From Streptosporangium brasiliense (GTDB taxonomy: Bacteria > Actinomycetota > Actinomycetes > Streptosporangiales > Streptosporangiaceae), in contig NZ_JAUSRB010000002.1 of NCBI RefSeq assembly GCF_030811595.1, positions 930,001 through 994,000 on the forward strand: a stretch of 64,000 bases of DNA. The letters are read 5' to 3'. A model generated the notes under the pieces. The model was not told the DNA's origin, did no database searches, and saw only the letters and a list, made by a program, of their open reading frames with translations. Made by a program: the position numbers and the translations under genes. Position 1 is the stretch's first letter. The number at the start of each line of letters is the position of its first letter. Below are positions 52,859 to 60,774 of this stretch, in pieces.

Positions 52859-52935
52859 AGAGGGGTCCTGGGATCTCACAACTCGATTGTTCCTGGTGAG
52901 AGCTCAGCCACGGACTAACGCCTCCATGATCAGCA

Positions 52936-53080
52936 CTTTCTGATCCGCAGGTCCCCAAACGATCTACATTGCCGTTCGGGGTCGTTCGCCGTGCTGGTCG
53001 GCCGTCGCCCCGCCGTTCAGGTCCGTCCGGCTCAGTTCGTGATCGTCCGTCCAGGTGGCTCTCAGGGGGCTCCCAGAACG
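52936..53080. repeat. Dispersed ~145-bp repeat family 1, copy A
   Basis: Runs from CTTTCTGATCCGCAGGTCCC to GGGGGCTCCCAG. Shares ordered blocks with 54258-54400 and 59566-59708: GGTCCcCAAACG, CCGTTC, GTTCGCcG, CCGTTCAGGTCCGTCCG, GGTGGCTC and GGCTCCC. Confidence 0.75.
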
Positions 53081-53266
53081 GCCTACTTGTACAGGTTGGC
53101 GGCGCGGGTCTGGAGCGCGAGTTACTGCCGTCCTGGCGCCGTGGCGAAAAGAGTCGACCACGGCTGCGACCGTAGGCGCCGCACCTGTGCCACTCCCCGG
53201 AGCGAGGGAGCGGCATCCCCCCTGCGGGTGAGGGCACCGGACCGCGACCCGGAGAAGCTGGCAACC

Positions 53267-53695
53267 ATGAGCTCCACACACGCGGCCCACGCATCCGCAT
53301 TGTCCGCGCCCCCGAGTCGGCTCACCATCTGGGCCGGCCGAACCATGATCCTGATCGCCGTGGCGCACACCGCCGTGTTCGCCCGCCTAGCCCCCTGGTC
53401 CAGCTGGCTCGCCGGGGACCTCCGCAACCGTGCCGCGGACAGCGACTCGGTGGCAACGTTCTGGGCGCTGCCCGGTGGATTCGTCGTGGTGCTGGTGCTG
53501 CTGGGGCTACTGGTGGCGCGGGCAGGGCGGCAGGGACAACGCGTTCCCGGGTACGTCGGCTGGGTGATCCTCGCCTGGGCAGCGCTGGCCGTCAGCCTGA
53601 TCGGACCGAGCGGTTTCCTTCTCGCAGTCATCCCTGCCGGGCTGCTCATTGCGGCGAACATCACCGCCGGACGACACCCTCGCGGTCCGTCCTGA
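53267..53695 (+). CDS. Small four-helix membrane protein (DUF6463-like)
   Basis: 142 residues with about four transmembrane helices: LTIWAGRTMILIAVAHTAVF, WALPGGFVVVLVLLGLLVA, VGWVILAWAALAVSLIGPSG, FLLAVIPAGLLIAANIT. The pattern fits the uncharacterised DUF6463 family. ATG 53267 follows GGAGAAG. The frame is open far upstream but that part lies in the dispersed repeat. Confidence 0.75.
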   Translation: MSSTHAAHASALSAPPSRLTIWAGRTMILIAVAHTAVFARLAPWSSWLAGDLRNRAADSDSVATFWALPGGFVVVLVLLGLLVARAGRQGQRVPGYVGWVILAWAALAVSLIGPSGFLLAVIPAGLLIAANITAGRHPRGPS

Positions 53696-53887
53696 GCAAG
53701 CCTCGCTACCCCGAAATCCCTGTAGGGCGTCCCCAGCCCGCACGGATCACAGCTCCGCGACGTCAGGCAGCCAATAGCGGGACGTCCCGCCGGTCGACCC
53801 CACCCTAACGGCTCCCGCTGATCGCAAAGACGCATGTCGATCTTGCTCGACTTGCAAAGACGCAGCTCAGCACGTAGCTCGCGTCCC

Positions 53888-53990
53888 CCTAGCTCCCCGC
53901 TTTCCCCTGTTTCCCCTCCCCATCGAACACGCAACGGCCCTCCCCATCAGGCACGCAACGGCCCGCCCATCGGACACGCAACGGGCACGT
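53888..53990. repeat. Dispersed repeat family 2, degenerate copy
   Basis: A run of TCCCC words followed by three near-copies of ATCGGACACGCAACGG. Related to the copies at 59511, 60290, 60911 and (minus) 57633. Confidence 0.6.
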
Positions 53991-54007
53991 CAGCCACGGC
54001 GTCCGGT

Positions 54008-54075
54008 GGGCCGGGCTGAGGAACGGAGCCCCGGACCTCCGATCGCCCCCAGCCGCCCACTGTGGCCGGCCACAG
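54008..54075. repeat. Dispersed ~65-bp repeat, copy 2
   Basis: Counterpart of 52451-52515; contains TGTGGCCGGCCACA, a perfect 14-bp palindrome. Confidence 0.75.
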
Positions 54076-54257
54076 ACGGGCGATCGTGAGGGCGTTCATC
54101 TGCGCGGGGCGTCATACGCACCAAACCGCATCAGCAGCTTGATCCTGCCCGTCCCGATCGGTTCCAGGTGGACCGACGCATCCGGCCGACCTACCTTGGA
54201 AAGGCACTGAACAGCGCTGGATTGCAACTGGAGCTGCAACTGGGTGGGCTCCTCCGA

Positions 54258-54400
54258 CCTTCTGTTCACAAGGTCCACAAACGGTCTTCACCGGCGTTCA
54301 CAGCCGTTCGCCGCCTCGTACAGCGGCGACTCCACCGTTCAATGCCGTCCGCAGAAGCCCGCCACCGTACACGCGGGTGGCTCCCAAAAGGGGCTCCCGC
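54258..54400. repeat. Dispersed repeat family 1, copy B
   Basis: From CCTTCTGTTCACAAGGTCC to GGGGCTCCCGC, most diverged of the three copies. Confidence 0.65.
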
Positions 54401-54436
54401 TTGAGCCCGCAGGACTTCTGGTCCCACACCGTGATC

Positions 54437-54442
54437 GATACT
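54437..54442 (+). promoter_or_regulatory. -10 element for a leaderless transcript
   Basis: GATACT ends 8 bases before the ATG at 54451, the spacing expected when transcription starts at the A of the start codon. No ribosome site exists there. Confidence 0.55.
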
Positions 54443-54450
54443 CTGACCCC

Positions 54451-55059
54451 ATGGGCGACGGCGGACCATCTCTGCGACTGACGGACGTCACAACCACGTT
54501 GGACACGGCACTTACGGCCCTGAGAGCCGCAGACGCCGACCTCGATTATCGGGTGGGCGGCACCAGTGCTGCTCTCCTGCAGGGTGTCCATCTCCCGGCC
54601 GGAGACATCGACGTCCTGATGGCCCGACGAGAGGATGTGGACACGTTTGCCACCGCCCTCTCAACGTTCCCTTGCCTTTACCCGGCATCCTGGATCTCGG
54701 AGGCTATGCAGTACTTCGCCAGGTACGAGATCAACGGAGTGAAGATAGAGATCAGCACCGTCGAGCGGCAAGTCGACTCGGACGGGATGGAATGCGTTGG
54801 CCCTGGCCCATGGCGGCACTACGTCGTGGTCACGTGCGGCTCTCATCGCGTCCCGGTGGTCCGCCTGGAGCTCCGGTTGGCCACGGAGGTCCTACGGGAT
54901 CGACCTGATCGCTATGAACCCCTCCTCGACCACATGGGCATCCACGGATTCGATTCTGATCTTCTACAGACGGCGATGAATGCTCACCGCCTTCCAGCGG
55001 AACGCCAGCGACTGGTCCGAGATCGCCTTGCGTACTCCTCCGCCAAGCCCGACCCCTGA
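54451..55059 (+). CDS. Nucleotidyltransferase-fold protein
   Basis: 202 residues. YRVGGTSAALLQGVHLPAGD then IDVLMARRED shows the G-x(n)-S followed by D-x-D of minimal nucleotidyltransferases (about 31-60). The family covers antitoxin/toxin and antibiotic-modifying enzymes; substrate unknown. No ribosome site; a -10 box 8 bases upstream suggests a leaderless mRNA. Codon bias is weaker than in the left half of the window, in keeping with transferred DNA. Confidence 0.7.
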   Translation: MGDGGPSLRLTDVTTTLDTALTALRAADADLDYRVGGTSAALLQGVHLPAGDIDVLMARREDVDTFATALSTFPCLYPASWISEAMQYFARYEINGVKIEISTVERQVDSDGMECVGPGPWRHYVVVTCGSHRVPVVRLELRLATEVLRDRPDRYEPLLDHMGIHGFDSDLLQTAMNAHRLPAERQRLVRDRLAYSSAKPDP

Positions 55060-55416
55060 ACCTGCGGATCAAAGAAGTCGGTTCGACCAAGGTCAGAGGC
55101 TCTGGCCTGCGGTCGCGGTGTCCGTAGACGTCCGCCGAGTTCCGCCGTCGTTCGTCCTTTTGGCTGTACTCGTAGCTGTACAGCCAAGGCACTGGCAGCT
55201 TGGGAATGATCTACTGATCTTGCCGTCCTGAGCTGGTAAAGCAAGGGTTCGGGGCGGGCCGAGTGACCGTGAGTTCCCGCTGATCGCCCTAGAAACGGGT
55301 ACGCACCGGTGCGATTGACCGGCATATCGCTGAGCAGTCACATGATCGAGAAGACGGACAGGTTAAGACCGTGAGTACACTCGGCGCTCTTGTTCAGGCC
55401 AAAGCATGGAGCCAGA
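55060..55416. other. 357-bp gene-free region
   Basis: Contains an inverted repeat (55160-55187; arms TTGGCTGTAC / GTACAGCCAA, 8-base loop) that may terminate the preceding gene, and CAGCTTGGGAA (55196-55206), which equals the tRNA-Gly anticodon-arm sequence at 55852. Confidence 0.55.
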
Positions 55417-55722
55417 ATGACAGAGCCCCACAGGGTCGGACCCGTCGGATGCCTTGCTCTCGCCTACTCCGGCCTCGTACTGGCCCTGGGTATCTTTTCG
55501 ATCGTGGTCCTGCTGACAGTCCAGGATCCGATCCTGCTGTCCGGGGTAGCGCTCATGTACCTCACGTTCCCCCTCGGCTGGTTGATCTGGCAGGCATGGG
55601 ACCTGCTGCCGATCGAGTTGATGAATCCGATCATGCTCGTCCTGCTCCTCATGGGCGCGGGCTGGTTCCAGGCATGGGCGGTCTCGCGCCTCGTGCGGCA
55701 ATTGGCTCGCCGGAACGGCTGA
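55417..55722 (+). CDS. Small membrane protein
   Basis: 101 residues, three hydrophobic helices (CLALAYSGLVLALGIFSIVV, GVALMYLTFPLGWLIWQAWD, NPIMLVLLLMGAGWFQAWAV) and a basic C-terminus. Similar in shape to small SCO4225-type actinomycete membrane proteins; function unknown. ATG 55417 with GGAG 5 bases upstream. Confidence 0.7.
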   Translation: MTEPHRVGPVGCLALAYSGLVLALGIFSIVVLLTVQDPILLSGVALMYLTFPLGWLIWQAWDLLPIELMNPIMLVLLLMGAGWFQAWAVSRLVRQLARRNG

Positions 55723-55818
55723 TCCATCTGATTGCACGTTAGCCACACGGAAGATCGGCAACGAGCCCAAGAAGATCAGCCAGGTCGAGGCCATGTCCCT
55801 GACCCGCCTTTTCTCTAT

Positions 55819-55863
55819 TGGAGCGGGCGACGGGAATCGAACCCGCGCTGTCAGCTTGGGAAG
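55819..55863 (-). pseudogene. 3' fragment of tRNA-Gly (CCC), probable attachment site
   Basis: On the minus strand CTTCCCAAGCTGACAGC then GCGGGTTCGATTCCCG and TCGCCCGCTCCA: the 3' side of the anticodon arm, the full T-arm, the 3' acceptor strand and an encoded CCA. The 5' half of the tRNA is absent. A 3' tRNA end without its 5' half is what site-specific integration at a tRNA gene leaves at one element end. Confidence 0.75.
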
Positions 55864-56021
55864 TGCATCGAGTACGGCAGGTGAGACGGTTAGCAGGGCT
55901 TTCGGCCGGTCGTGAGTGACCGTGCTTGACTTCTCGTTACCGCCCTTAATGGCACGCTAATGGCACGATGATTCGCCGGCGACCTGGTGTTTGTCGCGCG
56001 ACGCGCGCACCCCACGCGCCT

Positions 56022-56054
56022 GATCATCCCGGAGTCAGAGTGCCCCCGCCGGAG
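56022..56054. repeat. 33-bp dispersed repeat, copy 1
   Basis: GATCATCCCGGAG then AGTGCCCCCGCCGGAG; second copy at 61235-61268, a few mismatches in the middle. Confidence 0.75.
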
Positions 56055-56058
56055 ACTT

Positions 56059-56622
56059 CTAGGAGGCAAGCCGATCGGTGGTGGAACGGTTGTCGGCAAG
56101 AATTCGGACGATGCCAGGACCCCATATGTACTCGATGACGGGTAGTTCGAACCCTGCGGAGAAGCGTTCCAAGAACTCTTTGGTGGGCTGGCCGCCAAGA
56201 CGCTGGTAGAAGGTGATCGCGGCGACGTTGTCGCGCAACACCTCCAGATAGACCGTCTTGTCAGGGTGTTGCTCGGAGGCCCAGCCAAAAGCGTGGTAGA
56301 CGAGTTGGCGGCCGATGCCGGACTGCTTGCGCTCCGGCTGGACGTGCAGGTTGTCGAGCAAGATGCGCCCGTCGGTTCCGACTGCGAGATAGGCAAACCC
56401 CAGAAGGGCGTTGCCATCGACGGCAACAAGCAGGCAGCGGGTGTGATCCTGTTCCGCGGTGACAGTGGCGAGCCGCGTGCTCCACATGGCCTTGCGCTCG
56501 TCGAGCAGGGGCCCATCCAGGTAACTGGCGGGCATGATCTCGGCATAGGCGGTCAGCCAGCTACGAGTGTGGAGCTCTGCGATGCGCTCGGCGTCGTCTC
56601 TGGTTCCGGATCTGATGCGCAT
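56059..56622 (-). CDS. GNAT-family N-acetyltransferase
   Basis: 187 residues. GNAT pattern: N-terminal IRSGTRDDAERIAELHTRSW, beta-4 LLDNLHVQPERKQSGIGRQL (acetyl-CoA pyrophosphate loop, about 90-112), then VYLEVLRDNVAAITFYQRLG. It transfers an acetyl group from acetyl-CoA to an unknown amine. Single gene on the minus strand with no operon partner. Confidence 0.88.
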   Translation of the reverse strand: MRIRSGTRDDAERIAELHTRSWLTAYAEIMPASYLDGPLLDERKAMWSTRLATVTAEQDHTRCLLVAVDGNALLGFAYLAVGTDGRILLDNLHVQPERKQSGIGRQLVYHAFGWASEQHPDKTVYLEVLRDNVAAITFYQRLGGQPTKEFLERFSAGFELPVIEYIWGPGIVRILADNRSTTDRLAS

Positions 56623-57264
56623 GGCGTAGAGGTTGGCATAGTCGCTGATAGGACCGTTAATCGCCGGGAGCGCCTCCTTGAGGCCGAGTGGTCGATTGGG
56701 GCGGAGCGGCTTGCGTCGATCCGAGGTATCAGCAGGTCACGTAGCGGTCGGCAGCGGGGCGGCGTGCCGTTGGAGTCTGTGGGCGACTTTGGATATGGCG
56801 GGGCCGCGCTACGGCGATGCCCGCGCGGTGCTCGCGCCGTGACCGGCCCAGGCCGCAGCGCGGCGCGCGGACGCCGTCGCGGGGCGTACGGCGGCGGCAC
56901 CGCCACACAGCCCTCCGCCCGAATGCCGCCCGAGCGTGCGGCGTGCGCGCCGGTCTCGGCCGGCGGCGGGACTACGGACCGCCCGCCGTACTCACCCCAC
57001 ACCACACCCACACGAACACGCCGACCGTGATGCCACGCCGCCGCACAGATGCAGTCCTACGATCGCCACGTCGTGGCCGGTCGCTGTACGTGCTCGGGGG
57101 CGATCGAAGGTCCAGAGCTTCGTTCCTCAACCCCGGCCCACCGGAATGCCATGGCAGCCGAGAATGCGTGCTTGACTGTGACCCTTCGTAGGAGCGACGA
57201 GGATCATGATGGGGACGCTGACTGTGATCGTCTTTGTGCGGCCCATACCCTCGCCAGCCCACGA
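56623..57264. other. 642-bp gene-free region
   Basis: Several open frames on both strands but none with recognisable product, ribosome site and codon bias together. GC-rich middle (56800-57000), less GC-rich right part. Confidence 0.5.
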
Positions 57265-57537
57265 TCAGGACGATTCCGATGCGGTCGCTTCGACCTTCAT
57301 CGCGGCTGCATTCGACTTGGCCAGCCCCGAGGGGAGCAGTAGGAAGACCTTGGGACTCAGACGCTCCATGTCGCCACGCCGCCCGCAGATGAGACCCGCA
57401 GCGAAGTCCACGAACTGCTTTGCCTCCTCGTCCGCCACCGCCGTGAGGTCCATTACGACCGGAATGCCCTCGCGGAAGTACTGCCCCACATACAGCGCTT
57501 CGCTGTAGTCGCGGGGGCGCACTGTCTCAAGTATCAC
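57265..57537 (-). CDS. SepF-family protein (stand-alone C-terminal domain)
   Basis: 90 residues corresponding to the FtsZ-binding core of SepF: RPRDYSEALYVGQYFREGIP, VVMDLTAVADEEAKQFVDFA, AGLICGRRGDMERLSPKVFL. The usual N-terminal membrane-binding helix and linker are missing. Housekeeping SepF anchors the FtsZ ring; a short extra copy away from the division cluster may modulate division or belong to the island. GTG start with AGGAAG about 9 bases upstream. Confidence 0.85.
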   Translation of the reverse strand: MILETVRPRDYSEALYVGQYFREGIPVVMDLTAVADEEAKQFVDFAAGLICGRRGDMERLSPKVFLLLPSGLAKSNAAAMKVEATASESS

Positions 57538-57632
57538 GACACCAGTCTTCCTGAGCCGCCGGGAACATCAAGGGCCCATGACGTACACACAGGGAGCGAT
57601 TCCGCCGAGGAAGCGGTCACAGACTTGATCAG

Positions 57633-57690
57633 CATGCCGCAGGCGTGCCAGATCACACGGGAGACAGCGGGGAATCACGGGGACTCAGAG
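57633..57690 (-). repeat. Dispersed repeat family 2, minus-strand copy
   Basis: On the minus strand CCCCGTGATTCCCCGCTG followed by TCTCCCGTGTGATCTGGCAC; compare 59511, 60290 and 60911. Confidence 0.6.
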
Positions 57691-57704
57691 GCAGAGAACG
57701 AAGA

Positions 57705-57739
57705 AGGCCCCTCACCGCGTTCTCGCTGATGAGGGGCCT
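57705..57739 (-). terminator. Terminator downstream of the tRNA-Tyr-like gene
   Basis: Perfect 10-bp stem AGGCCCCTCA / TGAGGGGCCT with a 15-base loop; on the minus strand the stem is followed by TCTTCG. Confidence 0.75.
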
Positions 57740-57751
57740 CTTCTACTGGTG

Positions 57752-57841
57752 TGGCAGGTGCAGGATTTGAACCTGCGTAGGCTGAGCCGACGGTTTTACA
57801 GCCCGTGACCGTTCCGGCTGAGGCATGGCCTCTCACCTGCG
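57752..57841 (-). tRNA. tRNA-Tyr-like gene (GUA) with abnormal 5' half
   Basis: The 3' part is a good class II tRNA: anticodon loop CTGTAAA (GUA), long variable arm CGGCTCAGCCTACG, T-arm GCAGG TTCAAAT CCTGC and acceptor strand ACCTGCC-A. The 5' part is not: the first base would be C against C, the D region is about 8 bases too long, and the anticodon stem ACGGG / ACCGT has a mismatch, while a better stem (ACGGT / ACCGT) would need a 13-base loop. May be degenerate or a recombinant end. Confidence 0.5.
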
Positions 57842-58149
57842 ACACGACCGCGTCTTGCCGCAATGGGATCCATGATCATTGCACACATATTGCATGGCGA
57901 CCATTGAAGGCTCATTGATCGCCTGAGACCGCCATCGTTGCTGGGATGCCCGGGGAGGGGGCAGGTGGCCGTGTTCCCGCAGGAACGGCAGTCTCGGAGT
58001 CCACCCCGAAACCTGACGTCGAGCGACCTGAGTTTCAGACCTGTTTTCCAGTACGGCTGGAAACGGGCTCACGCCGGTTGTCCGTGCGGGCGAGGAACGC
58101 TGGCGCTGCCGTCCCCGCATAGCCGAAAAGGCTTCCAGGCGGTCATGAC

Positions 58150-59307
58150 TCATCCTGTGTAGGCACTCAGGTCCCATACCCGCACGGTCGCGTCGTCCAG
58201 TCCACCGCCGGTGACGACGACCGGTCGACCGTCCACCTGCCCGACCGCCACCGCCGCAACAGCATCGGTGTGGCCGGTCATCGGTTCGCCGATAGGTACA
58301 CGGGCGGTCACGTCCCACATCCGTACGGTCCCGTCATCACCACCAGTGACGGCAACCGGTCGACCGTCCACCTGCCCGATCGCTACCCCAAAAACGGTGC
58401 CGACGCGGTCGCTCATCGGTTCGCCGATGGGTTTACGGGTGATCAGATCCCACACCCGCACGGTCCCGTCGTCCCAGCCGCCGCTCTCGTCGTCCCCGCC
58501 GCCATTCTCGTAGTCCAAGCCGCCACCGGTGACGGCGACCGGTCGGCCGTTGACCTGCCCGATCGCCACCGCATAGACGTCGCCGGTGTGGCCGGTCATC
58601 GGTTCGCCGATGGGTTTACGGGTGATCAGATCCCACACCCGCACGGTCTTGTCGGTGCTGCCGGTGACGGCGACCGGTCGGCCGTTGACCTGCCCGATCG
58701 CCACCCCAAAGATGTCGCCGGTGTGGCCGGTCATCGGTTCGCCGATGGGTTTACGGGTGATCAGATCCCACACCCGCACGGTCGCGTCGCCCGAGCCACC
58801 GCCGGTGACGGCAACCGGTCGGCCGTCCACCTGCCCGACCGCCACCGCCGCAACAGCATCGGTATGGCCGGTCATCGGTTCGCCGATGGGTTTACGGGTG
58901 ATCAGATCCCACACCCGCACGGTTGCGTCATCACCACCGGTGACAGCGACCAGTCGGCCGTTGACCTGCCCGACCGCCACTGTCTGGACAGAGCCGGTAT
59001 GGCGGCCCAACAGCTCTGCGGAAGGCCAGAAGTTCACGACGAGTGCGACAAGCACCACGCAGGCCATCGCCAGGGCGATCCACCCGAGGCGTCGGCGGGA
59101 AAGCACCGGCCTCGCCGTCACAGCCGGAGCCATCGGGGTCCTGTTCCCAGTGGGAATCGTGTCCTCCGCGACCGTTATGACCGGCGTCGCGAGGTCGGCG
59201 GGTGAGGGCCGAGCGAGGTCGGGGGGAGCACTCGCGTGCGGCCCGGTCGTGTCGTGGCCGGATGCTTCGGGATCATCCATCTCCAGCCGACCCGTATCGG
59301 GCACCAC
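58150..59307 (-). CDS. Membrane-anchored WD40 beta-propeller protein
   Basis: 385 residues. A disordered N-terminus, one transmembrane helix (LGWIALAMACVVLVALVVNF, about 73-93), then WD repeats (GHTDAVAAVAVGQVDGRPVA, VTGGxDATVRVWDLITRK, PIGEPMTGHTG) of about 42 residues; six complete blades plus closing strands. Repeats are nearly identical in protein and DNA. It is probably an exported or cytoplasmic binding platform; no kinase or ATPase is attached. GTG start after AAAGGA; an ATG at 59280 has no spacing to its GGAG. Confidence 0.85.
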   Translation of the reverse strand: MVPDTGRLEMDDPEASGHDTTGPHASAPPDLARPSPADLATPVITVAEDTIPTGNRTPMAPAVTARPVLSRRRLGWIALAMACVVLVALVVNFWPSAELLGRHTGSVQTVAVGQVNGRLVAVTGGDDATVRVWDLITRKPIGEPMTGHTDAVAAVAVGQVDGRPVAVTGGGSGDATVRVWDLITRKPIGEPMTGHTGDIFGVAIGQVNGRPVAVTGSTDKTVRVWDLITRKPIGEPMTGHTGDVYAVAIGQVNGRPVAVTGGGLDYENGGGDDESGGWDDGTVRVWDLITRKPIGEPMSDRVGTVFGVAIGQVDGRPVAVTGGDDGTVRMWDVTARVPIGEPMTGHTDAVAAVAVGQVDGRPVVVTGGGLDDATVRVWDLSAYTG

Positions 59308-59510
59308 GCACCGTCCTTTCTGTCCGACATCACACCTCGGGACGGCCGGGCGGAGCCATTCGGCCCCAGGTAGCCGAGAAAGCGAGCCGTCACGTCTGCT
59401 GTTCAGATCATGACGCCTCCTGCACCGTAGATCACGCTAAACGGTGATCAATCCTCACCCCGGAGCCATCGCATCCACAATCGCCTGACTCCCCGCGAGG
59501 TCCACGGCTC

Positions 59511-59575
59511 CCGTGATTCCCCTGGGCTTGCCCGTCCATACTGGTACGCGAGCGGTATACCCGGACCTTCTGATC
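59511..59575. repeat. Dispersed repeat family 2, copy
   Basis: CCGTGATTCCCCTGGGCTTG ... GGACCTTCTGA. Runs into family 1 through the shared CCTTCTGA word. Confidence 0.65.
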
Positions 59576-59708
59576 CGTAGGTCCCCAAACGCTGTCCAGG
59601 CCCGTTCAGACCAGTTCGCGGCGCTGGCTACCGGCGATCTGGCCGTTCAGGTCCGTCCGCCTCGGTTCATGATCGTCCACCCGGTTGGCTCCCAAGATGG
59701 CTCCCAGG
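59566..59708. repeat. Dispersed repeat family 1, copy C
   Basis: CCTTCTGATCCGTAGGTCCC ... GGCTCCCAAGATGGCTCCCAG; closest to copy A at 52936. Confidence 0.75.
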
Positions 59709-59714
59709 AAACAC

Positions 59715-60164
59715 TCATTCACGTCCCAGAACGGGGAATCGCTCCTCGACCGCTACGAGCGCGTCCACCAGCGGCGGGATGTCCGTCTGGTCCAAGCCGT
59801 CGATCTCGAAGCGCAGGGTGTTCCACATCCCGGGATCGTCAGCCGCAATCCCGTAGATCGACAGCGAGCCTGTGGGGTGGCATTCGACGGTGAGCTCTAT
59901 CCAATGCTCAAGGGAGGAGAGGGTGGCACTTCCCCTGACGTCTGCGTAGACGCGCTCCAAAGCCAGGCGGAAATTGCGCAGTTCCTCAGCCCGAAGCCCC
60001 GCGTCAATCGTGGCGACGAACCCTCCGACCTGCACGTGGATCGGTGAGGTCAGCCAGTTCCCGTCCCAGAAATCGGTACGGCCAGGATGCATACGACCGA
60101 GAACCCGGATCAGCACATGATCGGACTGCTTGCCGCGGCCGATGACGATCTCTGCATGATCCAT
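59715..60164 (-). CDS. Conserved hypothetical protein
   Basis: 149 residues from ATG 60164, 8 bases after GGAGG. Motif VLGRMHPGRTDFWDGNWLTS near the N-terminus, then VQVGGFVATIDAGLRAEELR. Soluble and acidic. I cannot assign a family with certainty; the WDGNWL motif is of a type seen in small uncharacterised actinomycete proteins. Single gene. Confidence 0.65.
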   Translation of the reverse strand: MDHAEIVIGRGKQSDHVLIRVLGRMHPGRTDFWDGNWLTSPIHVQVGGFVATIDAGLRAEELRNFRLALERVYADVRGSATLSSLEHWIELTVECHPTGSLSIYGIAADDPGMWNTLRFEIDGLDQTDIPPLVDALVAVEERFPVLGRE

Positions 60165-60289
60165 ACGGTCATCCTCCACGAGGGGACATACATCCAGCCC
60201 GCGGTCACCAGTTTGGAAGATCTCGGCACGCGATCCGGTGACCTGCTGCGCTCCAGGTCAGGGCGGGTGTGACTCTCCCCGCGAGTTCC

Positions 60290-60350
60290 CGTGATTCCCC
60301 TTTGGTCCCCCTCCTGACGGGCACGCAGCGGGCACGCCCTGACCTTCTGA
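60290..60350. repeat. Dispersed repeat family 2, copy
   Basis: CGTGATTCCCCTTTGGTCCC, then CTGACGGGCACGCAGCGGGC and CCTGACCTTCTGA. Confidence 0.7.
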
Positions 60351-60429
60351 GGAAGCGCTCCAGGGTTCCCGGAGACTGGCACACCCTCAACACCCGAGAG
60401 CCCGAAGCGCTTCACCGAGTTGAGCCGGC

Positions 60430-60774
60430 TCAGATGTGGGTGACTGAGTAGTAGAACCAGTAAGCGAGGAGCGCGATCAGGCCCACGCTGGCTATGAAGA
60501 TCCCCAATGCGATTCCGAAGAATCTACCGCCCGGCCCTCGGAATCTCAGGAAGGCTCCAATGAGCGATCCGAGCGCAGGAAGACCGACCAGGATCAGCGC
60601 CGGAACGAGCAACTGCCGTAGGCCGTACTCGTTCACCTCGATCACAACGCGGCGTACCGGCATGACCATGAGGATCGCGCTCAACAGCAGGAGGATGGCG
60701 GCGAAGGGTCTGTAACTGTGCCGGTCCGGATCGGAAGAGTCGGCGGTCATAGTGCTGGATGCTGGCATTGCCAT
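60430..60774 (-). CDS. Small three-helix membrane protein
   Basis: 114 residues if begun at ATG 60774; three hydrophobic helices (PFAAILLLLSAILMVMPV, LLVPALILVGLPALGSLIGA, FFGIALGIFIASVGLIALLA). No family recognised. No clear ribosome site for this or the next ATG (60750, MTADSSDPD), so the start is open. Confidence 0.6.
   Translation of the reverse strand: MAMPASSTMTADSSDPDRHSYRPFAAILLLLSAILMVMPVRRVVIEVNEYGLRQLLVPALILVGLPALGSLIGAFLRFRGPGGRFFGIALGIFIASVGLIALLAYWFYYSVTHI

Larger units (their letters stand above)
52345..53266. other. 922-bp repeat-rich region with gene debris
   Basis: No intact gene. Contains a doubled 25-bp block at about 52419-52464, a dispersed repeat (52451), a 16-bp tandem repeat (52582), a GGCGGGC microsatellite (about 52695-52728), a gene remnant (52729, minus) and one copy of a ~145-bp dispersed repeat (52936). 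Confidence 0.7.
53696..54450. other. 755-bp gene-free region with three repeat copies
   Basis: No supported gene. Holds repeats at 53888, 54008 and 54258 (below) and the promoter of the nucleotidyltransferase-like gene at its right end. Confidence 0.6.
55723..56058. other. 336-bp gene-free region with attachment-site signs
   Basis: Holds the tRNA-Gly fragment (55819) and downstream of it TTAATGGCACGCTAATGGCACG, a short direct repeat of TAATGGCACG. It ends in a 33-bp block shared with 61235. Confidence 0.6.
57538..58149. other. 612-bp region with tRNA-like gene and repeats
   Basis: Contains a minus-strand copy of repeat family 2 (57633), a terminator hairpin (57705), the tRNA-Tyr-like gene (57752) and about 300 bases upstream of it with no gene seen. 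Confidence 0.55.
59308..59714. other. 407-bp gene-free region with two repeat copies
   Basis: Upstream region of the WD40 gene, then repeat family 2 (59511) joined directly to repeat family 1 (59566), which runs to the end of the next gene. Confidence 0.6.

Noticed and set aside
52372-52918. Plus-strand frames in the region after the ricin-type lectin
   Set aside because: Translations are driven by microsatellites and change character at each repeat; the minus-strand remnant at 52729 is the better reading.
56553-57191. Several overlapping open frames on both strands
   Set aside because: No ribosome sites, no motifs, Arg/Pro/Ala-rich translations; treated as gene-free.
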